Positions 1 to 8,643 of a stretch of 43,382 nucleotides of DNA are shown here, piece after piece. The stretch's first letter is position 1. Every line of letters starts with the position of its first letter. Source of the DNA: Chloroflexi bacterium UBA4733 (GTDB lineage Bacteria > Chloroflexota > UBA4733); contig DHIZ01000244.1 of assembly GCA_002404055.1 (NCBI GenBank), positions 1-43,382 of the forward strand, written 5' to 3'. The notes below the pieces were generated by a model. That model saw only the letters and a list, made by a program, of their open reading frames with translations, ran no database searches and was not told the origin of the DNA. Made by a program: the position numbers and the translations under genes.

Positions 1-66
1 ATCCTCGTCCATCCCCGAACCCTACCGCTACCTTGCCCATTTGTCAAAGTTATTTCGTGACGGGTC

Positions 67-2679
67 CTAGGCTGAAGCACGGAGCGGTCCTTCCTGCTGG
101 TGATACGTCAAGCCGAGGACCTGGCAAAAGGCATCGGCGGCGTCCTCCCATCGCCCTTGCAGGAGTGCGGCATTGCCTAACGCCAAGCAGAAGCCTGGCT
201 CGGCCGACAGATCCAAGGGAATGAGGCTTTGCAGGTGTTGGCTCGCAGTTGTGGCATCGCCCGTAGCCAGGAGCGTGAGAGCGAGCGCGTAGGCGTAGCG
301 AGGTTCCATCGGGAAGCGTTGCACGAGGGGACTGAGGAGCGCTCGCGCCGCGGCATGGTCACCGTTGGATAGCGCCAGGATCCCTAGAAAATATGGCGGG
401 CGCAGATCTTCGGGATCCAGTCGGGCAGCGCGACGAAGGGCGGTTTCGGCGCTCGCAAGCTGCTGAGCGGTGGGTGATACAGCGTGCATGTGCATATACG
501 CAAGTCGCATATGGGCTTGGACCTGGGCGCGCCGGAACGCCGCCACGTCGGGACGCAGGCGCTCGCCCTCTTCCCAATGGGCGATGGCATCGTCGTAGCC
601 TCCAGCGTCGAAGCGCTGGAGCCCGAGCATGTAGCGACTGGCGGCAAGATTGCTCTGAATCACGACGTCGTCTGGATGGCGCTCACGGAGGGGTTCCCAC
701 CATCGAATGGAGGCATCGTGCTGACCGGACATAGCGAAGGCAAGTCCGAGGTAAAAGTACAGGTCGTCTGACTGCTCGCCCTGCTGCGCGGCCGCCTGGA
801 GAGCGGCGAGCGCGGCCGGCCAGTCGGCCAGGCGCGCCTGGAGGACCCCAAGGCGCAAACGCGCCGGCGTCCAGTCGGGCTGGTAGGCCAACCCTGCCTG
901 GAAGGAACCTGCCGCGTCGGCATTGGCCCCGCGCTGCTCCAGCACCATACCCAGGCCAAAGTGTGCTCCTGCCAGCGTCGGCTCCAGCACGAGGGCTTTA
1001 CGGAAGTGTGCCTCGGCGTCCTCAATCTGTCCCTGCCGGGCGGCAAGTGTCCCTAGCGAATAGTAGATGCTCGAATTACCTGGAGCCAATTCTGCCGCGA
1101 CCAAGTACGCAGCGCGCGCCTCGGCGTAGCGGTCAACCTGGGCTAGGGCCACGCCCCGGTAGAATAGCAAGTCGCTCGGGGGTACCTCGTCCCCGCCTAG
1201 GCCAGCCTGATCGAAAGCGGTGACCGCTGCTCGCCAGTCTCCTTGTCGGGCAAGGGAACAGGCGAGAAAATAGCAGGCCCCCCCGCTCGGTCCAGATTCC
1301 GCAATTGCTCGTTGAAAAACGGCGATGGCCTTCGTTGTCGCCCCGGTCTTTCCGTAGGAGCGGCCGAGTGCGATCAGGGCCACTTGGGGCAGTTGCGGTA
1401 CCGCAGTCAAGGCGTTGATCGCCTTCGCGTAGCGCCCACCGCCGTATAGGGCGCGACCCAAGCCGACGCGAATGTCCTGGTTGCCGGGCCTTAGATCAAG
1501 GGCACGCTGGTAATGCGTGACTGCGTTATCGAATTGGCGATACTCCAGTGACAGGTCCGCCAACAAGTGATGTGCTGGAGCGTACGTCTCCTCCGCTTGA
1601 ATAGCTTGGAGCAACGCGGCCTTCGCGGCGTTTACGTCTCGGCACTCGATCGACACCGTGGCGAGATCCATCTGGAAACCCCGGTTATTCGGCATCAAGC
1701 TCGCCGCTTTGGCAAATGCATGTTGCGATACGGTGGCTTTGCCGCGCTGACGCTCTGCCGTACCAAGGAGATGCCAAGTCTCGGCGTTTGTCGGAGCGAG
1801 GGTCGTTGCGAGCGTCAGATAGCCGCGGGCCTCATTCAGCGCTGCCTGGTCGCCGCCTTGCGCGCGCGCCACTAGGATAACGGCAGCCTTGTAGAGAACC
1901 TCCGGCTGCCTCGGCTCGCGCTCAAGCGAGCGTCGGAAGGCGACGTATGCAGCCTCCGTTCGCCCGAAGCGCGTATATAACTGGGCAACGAGGAGGGGGG
2001 TACTGGCGTTCGGCGCCAGGCGGTCGGCATCCTCCAGGGCCGTGATCGCTGCTTCATCCTGACCTAGTACTGTCAACGACCTACCCAACGCCAGGTGTGC
2101 CCACGCTAGCTCGTTGTCCGCGTTGATAAGGTCACGAGCCAACGATGCTATTGCAGTCGCGCGCTCGTTCGTGGTTGGTTGATCACCATCGCAAAGTCTC
2201 TTGATGGCGGCCATCGCGGCATCACCGAGGTCCCGCCGGCCGCGTGTCGTCGTGACATGCAAGGCGTACGCCCTTATGGCGTCGCCAGTAAACGAGCCTG
2301 CCAGTGCGTAAGAGGTGGCCACGAGGGCGACGGTAGGGGCAGGGAGACTGACGTAACGAATGGCTTCCTGGAAGGCGGTGAGCGCAAGCGCGGTCTTTCC
2401 AGCCGCCTGCTCCAGTTCGCCGAGCGCGAGCGCGCCGCGGCCAAGAGCTTGCTGCAGTTCGCCTGACGGAGTCGAGACGCGATGCAGGTTCCGGACAATC
2501 CGCCCGTAGCGCTGCCGAGCGTCGTCGGCCCGCCCCGCTCCTCGTACGCCATCTGCCGCCTCGAGTGCCCTGGCGTAATAGGCCGGATCACTGATCACCC
2601 TGCCGACACGGTTCATGGCAAGGAGAAGGACAATAACGACAATGACCACCAGAATCGCTAGTATGCTGCCGCTCATCAA
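67..2679 (-). CDS. Membrane-anchored tetratricopeptide-repeat (TPR) protein
   Basis: The 870-residue product starts with a very short uncharged N-terminus and one hydrophobic segment (about residues 5-23). This is followed by NRVGR and then an almost unbroken series of TPR-like helix pairs to the C-terminus, with typical A..LG.A....G....A...F..A spacing. By the positive-inside rule the Arg residues after the membrane segment suggest that the TPR superhelix faces the cytoplasm (inference). No enzymatic domain is visible. TPR superhelices usually act as protein-binding scaffolds. It is the last gene of a minus-strand operon with a vWA protein, PP2C phosphatase, kinase and beta-helix/TPR protein, starting 6 bases after its upstream neighbour. 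A likely role is assembling complexes whose state is set by the kinase/phosphatase pair. The partner is unknown. Confidence 0.88.
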   Translation of the reverse strand: MMSGSILAILVVIVVIVLLLAMNRVGRVISDPAYYARALEAADGVRGAGRADDARQRYGRIVRNLHRVSTPSGELQQALGRGALALGELEQAAGKTALALTAFQEAIRYVSLPAPTVALVATSYALAGSFTGDAIRAYALHVTTTRGRRDLGDAAMAAIKRLCDGDQPTTNERATAIASLARDLINADNELAWAHLALGRSLTVLGQDEAAITALEDADRLAPNASTPLLVAQLYTRFGRTEAAYVAFRRSLEREPRQPEVLYKAAVILVARAQGGDQAALNEARGYLTLATTLAPTNAETWHLLGTAERQRGKATVSQHAFAKAASLMPNNRGFQMDLATVSIECRDVNAAKAALLQAIQAEETYAPAHHLLADLSLEYRQFDNAVTHYQRALDLRPGNQDIRVGLGRALYGGGRYAKAINALTAVPQLPQVALIALGRSYGKTGATTKAIAVFQRAIAESGPSGGACYFLACSLARQGDWRAAVTAFDQAGLGGDEVPPSDLLFYRGVALAQVDRYAEARAAYLVAAELAPGNSSIYYSLGTLAARQGQIEDAEAHFRKALVLEPTLAGAHFGLGMVLEQRGANADAAGSFQAGLAYQPDWTPARLRLGVLQARLADWPAALAALQAAAQQGEQSDDLYFYLGLAFAMSGQHDASIRWWEPLRERHPDDVVIQSNLAASRYMLGLQRFDAGGYDDAIAHWEEGERLRPDVAAFRRAQVQAHMRLAYMHMHAVSPTAQQLASAETALRRAARLDPEDLRPPYFLGILALSNGDHAAARALLSPLVQRFPMEPRYAYALALTLLATGDATTASQHLQSLIPLDLSAEPGFCLALGNAALLQGRWEDAADAFCQVLGLTYHQQEGPLRASA

Positions 2680-2685
2680 AGCCTC

Positions 2686-3888
2686 CTACTCGGCGCCGGA
2701 ACGTGCCCAGAGCTGCCGCAATGCCGCTAGCCTCGGGTCAGGATGCAATGTCTGGGCACGGTCGAGTGCCCAGACGGCCTCAGGGACACGTCCAACCCTG
2801 TGGTACGCCGACGCCAAAGAGCCATAGAGTTCCCTATCCTGTCGGTTCGACGGATCTTGCAGCGCCCTTTCTAGGAGCACAATCGTCTCGTCTTGGCGGT
2901 TGAGTTGGTTCAAGCAGCGGGCGAGCTGGAGGTATGCGTCTCGGTGCTGGGGGGCCACCTGAATGATGCGTTCCCAGATTTGGCGGGCGGCATCCAGGTG
3001 CGCCTGGCGCATGTAGAGATGACCGAGTTCAGCGAGGAGGACAGCATCGACAGGGTTTTGCGCTGTCGCCAGTACCAGGAAGGCAATGGTCTGCTCAACG
3101 TCCTGCGCCCCTAGTGAGACGTGTGCTTGTTCGAGGAGCGTGTCAACTGAAGGGCTTGGTAATACTGTCGGTGCTTCGCCTGACGGTTTGCTACTCGGCA
3201 GCGGCGCAGCAGAGGCCGGCCCGACGATAGGCCGCTGTAACAACGCCGCTCGCAGTTCGGAATTATCCTCTGGCGGCTGCGCGACAGTGGCGCCCACCAG
3301 TCCCGTGAGGCGAACGCGCGTGACGAAGCCTGCTGCGCTCACCTCCAGGTTGCCTTCCAGCAAAACCCCCGTCGCCAGGGCGGACCCGTCGAGGGCGAGA
3401 CGAAGCGCATATCGTCCGCCCGATAGATCTCGCGTCTCTGCCAACGCCCCGACCAGATCCAGCCGGACCGTCGGGCGACCCAGAACCTCCAAACCGACTG
3501 TGCGTTCGATAACGGAGTCCGGCGCCAGGGTGCCGAAGCTGATTACTCGGGGTACACGCCAGCGCTCGCCTGTCGCCCAGCCCTCCGCGCGGCCAAGGAG
3601 CTGGACTTGCTGAATGTGGGGGGGTTGCCTTCTCGCCTCACCTTCCAGGAGCAAAGCCAGGCCGTCGCGTTCCTCGGTCACCTCAATGGACAGGTTTTCT
3701 AGATGGACCCCGCCGGAGCGAATCGTGAGCACGGGTCCCTGTCGTGCCCAGAGCACCGTGCTTCCCCCCTGGCCTATCAGATGAAGGGGGCGATCAATAA
3801 TCAAGGGACCCTCGAACTCGCCGCTCGGAGCGCTGACGGTCGTTCCGGGCAGCGCTTGCGCCAGAAGATCATCAAGGACAGATGTCAT
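2686..3888 (-). CDS. Beta-helix-like N-terminus fused to C-terminal TPR domain, unknown function
   Basis: The first ~130 residues resemble short right-handed beta-helix (pectate-lyase-like) coils: APSGEFEGPLIIDRPLHLIG is followed by STVLW and by VHLENLSIEV. A beta-rich middle (about 130-215) and a Pro/Ser linker (about 215-240) lead to three or four TPR units (about 245-395). There is no signal peptide, so the beta-helix is probably cytoplasmic, unlike secreted pectinases, and is likely a binding rather than a catalytic unit. I chose the ATG at 3888, which has GGAGG about 10 bases upstream; an in-frame TTG at 3906 is possible. It lies 44 bases after the kinase gene and 6 bases before the long TPR gene, so the operon assignment is firm while the function is not. 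Confidence 0.82.
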   Translation of the reverse strand: MTSVLDDLLAQALPGTTVSAPSGEFEGPLIIDRPLHLIGQGGSTVLWARQGPVLTIRSGGVHLENLSIEVTEERDGLALLLEGEARRQPPHIQQVQLLGRAEGWATGERWRVPRVISFGTLAPDSVIERTVGLEVLGRPTVRLDLVGALAETRDLSGGRYALRLALDGSALATGVLLEGNLEVSAAGFVTRVRLTGLVGATVAQPPEDNSELRAALLQRPIVGPASAAPLPSSKPSGEAPTVLPSPSVDTLLEQAHVSLGAQDVEQTIAFLVLATAQNPVDAVLLAELGHLYMRQAHLDAARQIWERIIQVAPQHRDAYLQLARCLNQLNRQDETIVLLERALQDPSNRQDRELYGSLASAYHRVGRVPEAVWALDRAQTLHPDPRLAALRQLWARSGAE

Positions 3889-3932
3889 CGGCCCTGATTC
3901 CTCCAACGACTCGCATCACGTGCCACTTGCCC

Positions 3933-5321
3933 CTACATCTGTACCACGTCAACCACTGCAACTCGATAGTTGGCAGTAGGCGGGCCGAAGCGAAGCTGCC
4001 GCTGTGGCCGCAGTTCCACTGCTTCGTTGTTACGAACACGCTTCCAGCCATCCCCCGGGTCGGCGACCTCCAGGAACGGCAGGCCCTGGTTGACCAGCAA
4101 CCAACGATTGGCGCCAGTCGTATCCAGCGTCATCTGGAAGTTGGCGAGCGTACGGGAGTCAACGTTTGGACCGGGAAGGGTGTTGGGCCGGATGTGCCAC
4201 TCGTGAACTGTGGCCCCGGGCCAGGCGACCTTCCGACTGCCGTCCGGGCGATACACACCAATCTGACCCGGCTCCGGGCTACACCAACGCAGCACAGGCA
4301 GGCGGATGCCGCCCATGACGGTACCGCACCAGGGGCAACGCAGTCCGCCGAACGGGATAACTTCGGGCAGCGGAAAGGATTTCATGGAGCAGGCTGGGTT
4401 GAGGCAACTGATGATGGTGTCGCCCAGGCGGACCAACTCCCGCTCCCACTCAGAGGGGAGTGGGCGCCGCGACGGCTGGTGGAGCCCATCGACGAATGCC
4501 TTTTGCAAGAGCCGGTTGACGCCGTGTCCCAGCAGCCGGGCGGGGTAGGGAAGCGCGGCTGGGCAATTTGATCGATCGGTCGGATGCTCGACGTAGAGGG
4601 CACGCTCGCCCAGGGCAAGCGTCTCGTTAGCGTCAGAATCATTGGGATCATGCACCTTGCGGCCCAGTAGGGGATGGTGGAAAAGCAAGAACTGATAGAT
4701 CAGCACGGCCAGGGAATGCCGATCCGATTCCACGGAGGGGGTGTGCGCGCGTTCGGCGACGAGTTCCGGCGCCATGTAGCCGTCACTTCCGACTACAACC
4801 GCCCGGGCATACGGCAGATCCGGCACCACGAGACCGTCGCAATCGATAACGTAGACCCGTCCGTCGTGGGGATTCGCGAACACGTTGTTGTCGGAGATAT
4901 CGGAATGGCAGAGGCCCTTGGCGTGCAGACGCCACATTGCACGGGCCAAACGGGTGACAGCACGGACCCGCGCCTGATATGTGCCATTGTCCTCGGGATG
5001 GTAGTGGAGCCATTTAGGCTGAACGAAACAGGCAATTTTCTTCAGGCCGTCCTGTGCTTTGGGGATAACGACACCCAATCGTGGTGACTGCACGATCCCT
5101 GTGGGCCAACAGAGCAACTCCTGCCAGTATGGATCGTCCCGAACAGCGTTGAAGCGAGTGAGGATTGCTTCTAGACCCGGAGCTCTCCATGGTTCGGGTT
5201 GATGATAAAACTTGATAACAGAAAGGCGGTCCGCCGACCAATGCGAGGCGCCATCGACGCCGCCGGCGAAAGGCTCATCGTCGCAGGAAAGGGTTGTGCC
5301 GTCGCGGAGCGTGACTTGCAT
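3933..5321 (-). CDS. Ser/Thr protein kinase-like protein with zinc ribbon (TerY-P triad type)
   Basis: The 462-residue product carries a divergent eukaryotic-like kinase fold. The beta-3 lysine is probably K37 (VIKFY) and the catalytic loop is HSDISDNN (D141, N146) in place of HRDxxxxN. IDCDG (D160) stands at the DFG position, APE lies at 184-186 and SDRHSLAVLIYQ corresponds to the helix-F region. Next comes a four-Cys zinc ribbon (C306, C311, C329, C332) and a C-terminal beta-rich domain (about 345-462) that could be a degenerate FHA-like fold; that last point is inference. I start at the ATG at 5321, one base after the phosphatase stop; longer in-frame extensions overlap the phosphatase. 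Kinases with a vWA protein and a PP2C are known from the TerY-P triads of stress-response islands. It probably phosphorylates operon partners on Ser/Thr. Confidence 0.85.
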   Translation of the reverse strand: MQVTLRDGTTLSCDDEPFAGGVDGASHWSADRLSVIKFYHQPEPWRAPGLEAILTRFNAVRDDPYWQELLCWPTGIVQSPRLGVVIPKAQDGLKKIACFVQPKWLHYHPEDNGTYQARVRAVTRLARAMWRLHAKGLCHSDISDNNVFANPHDGRVYVIDCDGLVVPDLPYARAVVVGSDGYMAPELVAERAHTPSVESDRHSLAVLIYQFLLFHHPLLGRKVHDPNDSDANETLALGERALYVEHPTDRSNCPAALPYPARLLGHGVNRLLQKAFVDGLHQPSRRPLPSEWERELVRLGDTIISCLNPACSMKSFPLPEVIPFGGLRCPWCGTVMGGIRLPVLRWCSPEPGQIGVYRPDGSRKVAWPGATVHEWHIRPNTLPGPNVDSRTLANFQMTLDTTGANRWLLVNQGLPFLEVADPGDGWKRVRNNEAVELRPQRQLRFGPPTANYRVAVVDVVQM

Positions 5322-5322
5322 T

Positions 5323-6417
5323 CTACGTCGAAGGAGTAACGCGGCCGGGAAGCAACGCCACAATTGTTCGGTCATCAAACGAGGCACGACGCTCGTAGGC
5401 AAGCCAATCCAGGAGTTTCTTATCCGGCTCGGATTCCGCCGCGCCAAGGATTGGCGAGAGTTGCGAGAACAGCGTGTCCAGCGAGCCGTACGGGGGCGTA
5501 AAGTCGTCCCAGACCCCATCCGTTGCCGCAAGTAGCGCGTCGAATGGCTCCGTCACTCGCAACACCTGGGCGCGTTTGCCCCAGGTAAGTTGTGTCTCTG
5601 GGCTGGTGAGGAAATATGACTCGCCAGCGAAGCTTCCCCGGTCTGCAACGGTGAGCGGCAGGCATTCGCCTGTTTGGCGCTGTGCTGCGACGCCGCCATC
5701 GCCTACCTGCGCCACACCGACCAACGGGTCGTCCGAGGCGAGGCGATAGGCAACGACGAGGAGGGTGCTGGCAAAGTCGTCTGGATCCCGTTGGCGGCGC
5801 GCAGCCTCGACCACAACTGCGGTTACCGCGTTGGCGAGGGCGCCGGCTAGTACGGCGTGAAGGCGCTTGCTGATATCCTCGTCCGCTTGGTCTCCGAGTT
5901 CTTGCTCGAGAAACGCCACAGCGGCGTCAGAAGCGAGTCTGGCGCCGACGCGCGCCAGCGGCTTACTCCCGGCGCCATCCGCTATTGCGAAGAGTAACCA
6001 TTTGTCCGTTAGCCTGAAAGCGTAGGCGTCTTCACGATACACTGCATCATGGGCATGGGACAGCCCGCGACGGCTGGCGGCGACCAGTCGTGTACCGCCT
6101 GGCGCGGTAAGACAGCCCCAGGACAGGTGGGGGACAGCGTCGCTCGTGTCTTCCGGTTCGCGATCGCGCCAAAGGAGCCGAGCGCGGTGCATGACCTCGG
6201 CGGTGCCTGACAGCGTTCCAACGGGCTCCGCCTCGACAACGTTGCCAATATCGTCACCAACGTTTGAGTCCACCTGGAGCTGTTCTTGAGTCTGTTCCGC
6301 CGCACTTGCGCCCGCAATGTCCTGTAGCAACGGAGCAGGCGTGTCCAGCGTAAGGGGATCACGGACGGAGGTCAGTGGCTCTGCAGAAGATTGTTCTTCG
6401 TCTTGGTTCGACGACAC
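5323..6417 (-). CDS. PP2C/PPM-family Ser/Thr phosphatase
   Basis: The 364-residue protein has an acidic, low-complexity N-terminal extension (about 1-95) followed by a PPM catalytic domain. The metal-binding motifs are all present: REDAYAF (D130), IADGAGS (D147), VGDGG (D240), ATDGVWDD (D300) and FDDRTIV (D348/D349). An Mg/Mn-dependent phosphoserine/phosphothreonine phosphatase is therefore expected to be active. The GTG start at 6417 has GGAG about 8 bases upstream. The gene sits 85 bases after the vWA gene and 1 base before the kinase gene, so kinase and phosphatase are very probably translationally coupled and work on the same substrates, as in TerY-P triads. No signal peptide or membrane segment is visible, so it should be cytosolic. 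Confidence 0.92.
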   Translation of the reverse strand: MSSNQDEEQSSAEPLTSVRDPLTLDTPAPLLQDIAGASAAEQTQEQLQVDSNVGDDIGNVVEAEPVGTLSGTAEVMHRARLLWRDREPEDTSDAVPHLSWGCLTAPGGTRLVAASRRGLSHAHDAVYREDAYAFRLTDKWLLFAIADGAGSKPLARVGARLASDAAVAFLEQELGDQADEDISKRLHAVLAGALANAVTAVVVEAARRQRDPDDFASTLLVVAYRLASDDPLVGVAQVGDGGVAAQRQTGECLPLTVADRGSFAGESYFLTSPETQLTWGKRAQVLRVTEPFDALLAATDGVWDDFTPPYGSLDTLFSQLSPILGAAESEPDKKLLDWLAYERRASFDDRTIVALLPGRVTPST

Positions 6418-6502
6418 TGTGATTCTCCATCCCCATTGACCCTTGCGGTGACACCGGAGGCTTCCTATGCGATGGCGTCGAGCCGGATGGCCTCACTGGG
6501 CG

Positions 6503-7186
6503 CTAATACACGACGGTGAAGCCACTGTTCGCCGGAAGGGGTGGCAATGTGGTCGTCGCAGGCGCAGCCGCGCCGGGCGCGCCGGCTGGCGGCTTTATGC
6601 TGACGTGCTTGACAGATTGAGACATCCATTGGATGAGCTTCTGGAAGGAGCCTGCGCTGGTGTCATCCATATGGATCGCGCTCTCGGTGAGCTCTTTCAG
6701 CGTTGCATCGTTGACCTGTGGGCCACATCCGACAGCGATGATATTGGCAGTTCGCGCGCGGGCGCGCTGTTTGACTTCTTGCGCAGCGCTACGCCAGTCA
6801 TCCGTTGGTTCACCATCGGTGAAGATGAAGACCAGGGGTTTGTAGTCCCCGCTCCCCTTACCGGTCGTGAGGATGACATCCGCATCAATGGACTGATTGA
6901 GCAGGCGAAGAGCCTCCCCTAACGGAGTACCGCCGCCGGCCCCGAGCGTGGGTGGGTTAAAGGCCATCAACTCCGTGAGGGGCACCTCAACGCGGGCTTG
7001 ACCGCCAAAGGAGATGAGGGAAATCCAGACAGTCTGAACGGCCCGTGGTTCGTTTTCCAACTCGCTCTTCAGGAGTTGCAACCCCTGGTTCACCGCAACA
7101 ATAGGCTCCGCCGACATGGACCCTGACGTGTCCGCGAGGATGTAGACGGGGAGCCTCCGACTCTGTTGGGACTCGCGTATATCCAT
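6503..7186 (-). CDS. TerY-like von Willebrand factor A (vWA) domain protein
   Basis: The 227-residue protein is almost entirely a vWA domain with an intact MIDAS metal site: DTSGS (D19-S23), a Thr in GGGTPLG (T87) and TDGEPTD (D124). The order and length match TerY-type proteins, which are cytosolic, metal-dependent protein-binding modules. A Pro/Ala/Thr-rich tail follows (about 200-227). I chose the ATG at 7186 because a strong GGGAGGGG ribosome-binding site lies just upstream; a longer frame to 7243 lacks this support. It is the first clear gene of the vWA, PP2C, kinase operon and probably recruits or presents substrates to the kinase and phosphatase. No TerC, TerD or TerZ family gene is in the window, so a role in tellurite resistance should not be assumed. 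Confidence 0.9.
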   Translation of the reverse strand: MDIRESQQSRRLPVYILADTSGSMSAEPIVAVNQGLQLLKSELENEPRAVQTVWISLISFGGQARVEVPLTELMAFNPPTLGAGGGTPLGEALRLLNQSIDADVILTTGKGSGDYKPLVFIFTDGEPTDDWRSAAQEVKQRARARTANIIAVGCGPQVNDATLKELTESAIHMDDTSAGSFQKLIQWMSQSVKHVSIKPPAGAPGAAAPATTTLPPLPANSGFTVVY

Positions 7187-7218
7187 CGACCCCTCCCGAT
7201 TCCTTTGTAAATTCACTT

Positions 7219-7401
7219 TCACTGCGCATGCTCGGCACTCCAAAGGCGGGAGATGAGTCGAAGCATTTGCTTGCTATCGGCATTATACACCCGTGCTGCA
7301 TGCAGTTCAAGTGTTCGTTGGCTCGGTGGAATTTCCCCATTCTCCTCAACGTGCTGTTCGTGTAATGATGGCGGCGCTTCCTGGGTGGACGAGACCGGCA
7401 T
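7219..7401 (-). CDS. Possible small protein upstream of the vWA gene, unknown
   Basis: A 60-codon frame ends 32 bases before the vWA start on the same strand, so it could be the first cistron of the signalling operon. The product is hydrophilic, with a helical Leu/Arg-rich end (QMLRLISRLW) and no recognisable domain. There is no convincing ribosome-binding site before the ATG at 7401, and the frame may simply be leader sequence. I rate it as only possible. Confidence 0.3.
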   Translation of the reverse strand: MPVSSTQEAPPSLHEQHVEENGEIPPSQRTLELHAARVYNADSKQMLRLISRLWSAEHAQ

Positions 7402-7419
7402 CAATGCCGTGGAGAAGGC

Positions 7420-8337
7420 TTACAGGTCCAACAGCATCTCCGCCATGGCAATTGCCCCTTGCCAGCCATTGCCACCGTCTTCGGCACTCCAGCAGGCGGA
7501 GAGGACGTTCTGGGCGAAGGCCCAATCCTGCAGGCGCGCTCGGTCGTAGGCAAGCTCTTCGGCGAAGACGTCCAGACGGCGGCGGACGACGTGCGGCTGC
7601 CGCTGCGCGCCACCGAGGTCCGGGTTCAGCAGGAACTGGCCGATGTCGTAGCCAGGGTCGCCGGTCACGCCTTTGGGGTCAATAGCGAGCCAGAGGGAAC
7701 GATCGGCGGTGAGGATGTTGTAGTGGTGGAGATCGCCGTGCAGCAACACCTGCCTCGGCGCCGAGGCGAGCAGTTCCTGCGTCAGGGCCTCCGCGTGCTG
7801 CACGAGGCCGGCGGGAAAGGGACCGGAGCCGCCGTACTCCGCCCGATATCCCACGAAGGCTTTTTCGAACCATGCGGCAACGGGCAGGAAGTGGTGGGCA
7901 TCAGGGACCGGCCGCCAGAGCCGGCGCATGACACGGGCGGCAATGCGTGTGGCGGCCTCGTCGTCCGTACGCGCCAGTTCCACCAACGTTTCGCCGGGGC
8001 GCACGCGCTCCAGGAGCATGGCGTTGTTCGCTTTATCGGCGGCTAGCAAGCGGCAGATACCGTCGCCCGCGTACAGTCGCAGCGCATTGATCTCGCGCTC
8101 CACTTCGTCACCTTCCACGCCGACCTTGAGCACGGCTTCCGTCCCGTCGGGCAGCCGCGCGGCGGTGACATAGTTGAAGGAGAGGGCAAAGGGCAAGCCC
8201 AGGGTAAGGTTCCAACGGCCGGCAAGGTCGACAAGGAGCGCTGGAAGGGTGCGCAGCCAGGCCTCGCCTGCTGACCCGAATGCCTTGATGGTGTGGCGGA
8301 TGAACTGTTCAGGAATACTGGGAAGCTGGTCGGTCAC
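7420..8337 (-). CDS. Aminoglycoside/hydroxyurea phosphotransferase-like kinase, APH(6) family
   Basis: The 305-residue protein matches the APH(6)/hydroxyurea-kinase family in length and motif order. There is a nucleotide-binding lysine in AVLKVG (K71), the catalytic loop HGDLHHYNIL (D202, N207), then the metal-binding AIDPKG (D220) and GDPGYDIGQFL. Family members phosphorylate streptomycin at the 6-hydroxyl or act on hydroxyurea, but many chromosomal homologs have unknown substrates, so resistance is not shown. The start is GTG at 8337 with GGGTGAGG a few bases upstream. It follows the MbcA-like gene on the same strand after a 306-base gap, so it is probably transcribed separately. No mobile element flanks it. 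Confidence 0.85.
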   Translation of the reverse strand: MTDQLPSIPEQFIRHTIKAFGSAGEAWLRTLPALLVDLAGRWNLTLGLPFALSFNYVTAARLPDGTEAVLKVGVEGDEVEREINALRLYAGDGICRLLAADKANNAMLLERVRPGETLVELARTDDEAATRIAARVMRRLWRPVPDAHHFLPVAAWFEKAFVGYRAEYGGSGPFPAGLVQHAEALTQELLASAPRQVLLHGDLHHYNILTADRSLWLAIDPKGVTGDPGYDIGQFLLNPDLGGAQRQPHVVRRRLDVFAEELAYDRARLQDWAFAQNVLSACWSAEDGGNGWQGAIAMAEMLLDL

Positions 8338-8643
8338 ACTGCCTCACCCTTCTGTCTTTCCTGCAGACGATCGCTGGTTGGCACATGGTCCGCCGCCACG
8401 GTACCTCCTGCGGGCGCCTTCGTCCAAAGCAACAGCAACGTGACCGACAGTATTCCTTCCCACCAGATGATCCGATCCGGCCGCGGCCACAGCTCACGTC
8501 GCCTGCCTGCGCCTAAATGAGGCCGAAGCCATACGTGTCCAGGATCGCCGCAAGCAGGACCGTAGGGGCAGGGGCCGCACGTCCAGATCCTTGGGCGGCA
8601 GGGGATGGGGAGAGAGACCGCTCATGCGTTGCCGGCTCCCCGA
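8338..8643. other. Intergenic stretch, no gene recognised
   Basis: These 306 bases between the APH-like gene and the antitoxin-like gene hold only short frames with unconvincing composition. No RES toxin gene is here, although a toxin partner of the upstream antitoxin-like gene might be expected at this position. It probably contains the promoter of the APH-like gene, but I cannot pick out convincing -35/-10 boxes. Confidence 0.5.

Noticed and set aside
6503..7186. Tellurite-resistance operon
   Set aside because: A TerY-like vWA, phosphatase and kinase are present, but no TerC, TerD or TerZ-type gene is seen, so resistance cannot be claimed.
7420..8337. Acquired antibiotic-resistance gene
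   Set aside because: It is APH(6)-like, but base composition matches its neighbours and no mobile element is near; intrinsic kinases of this family are common.
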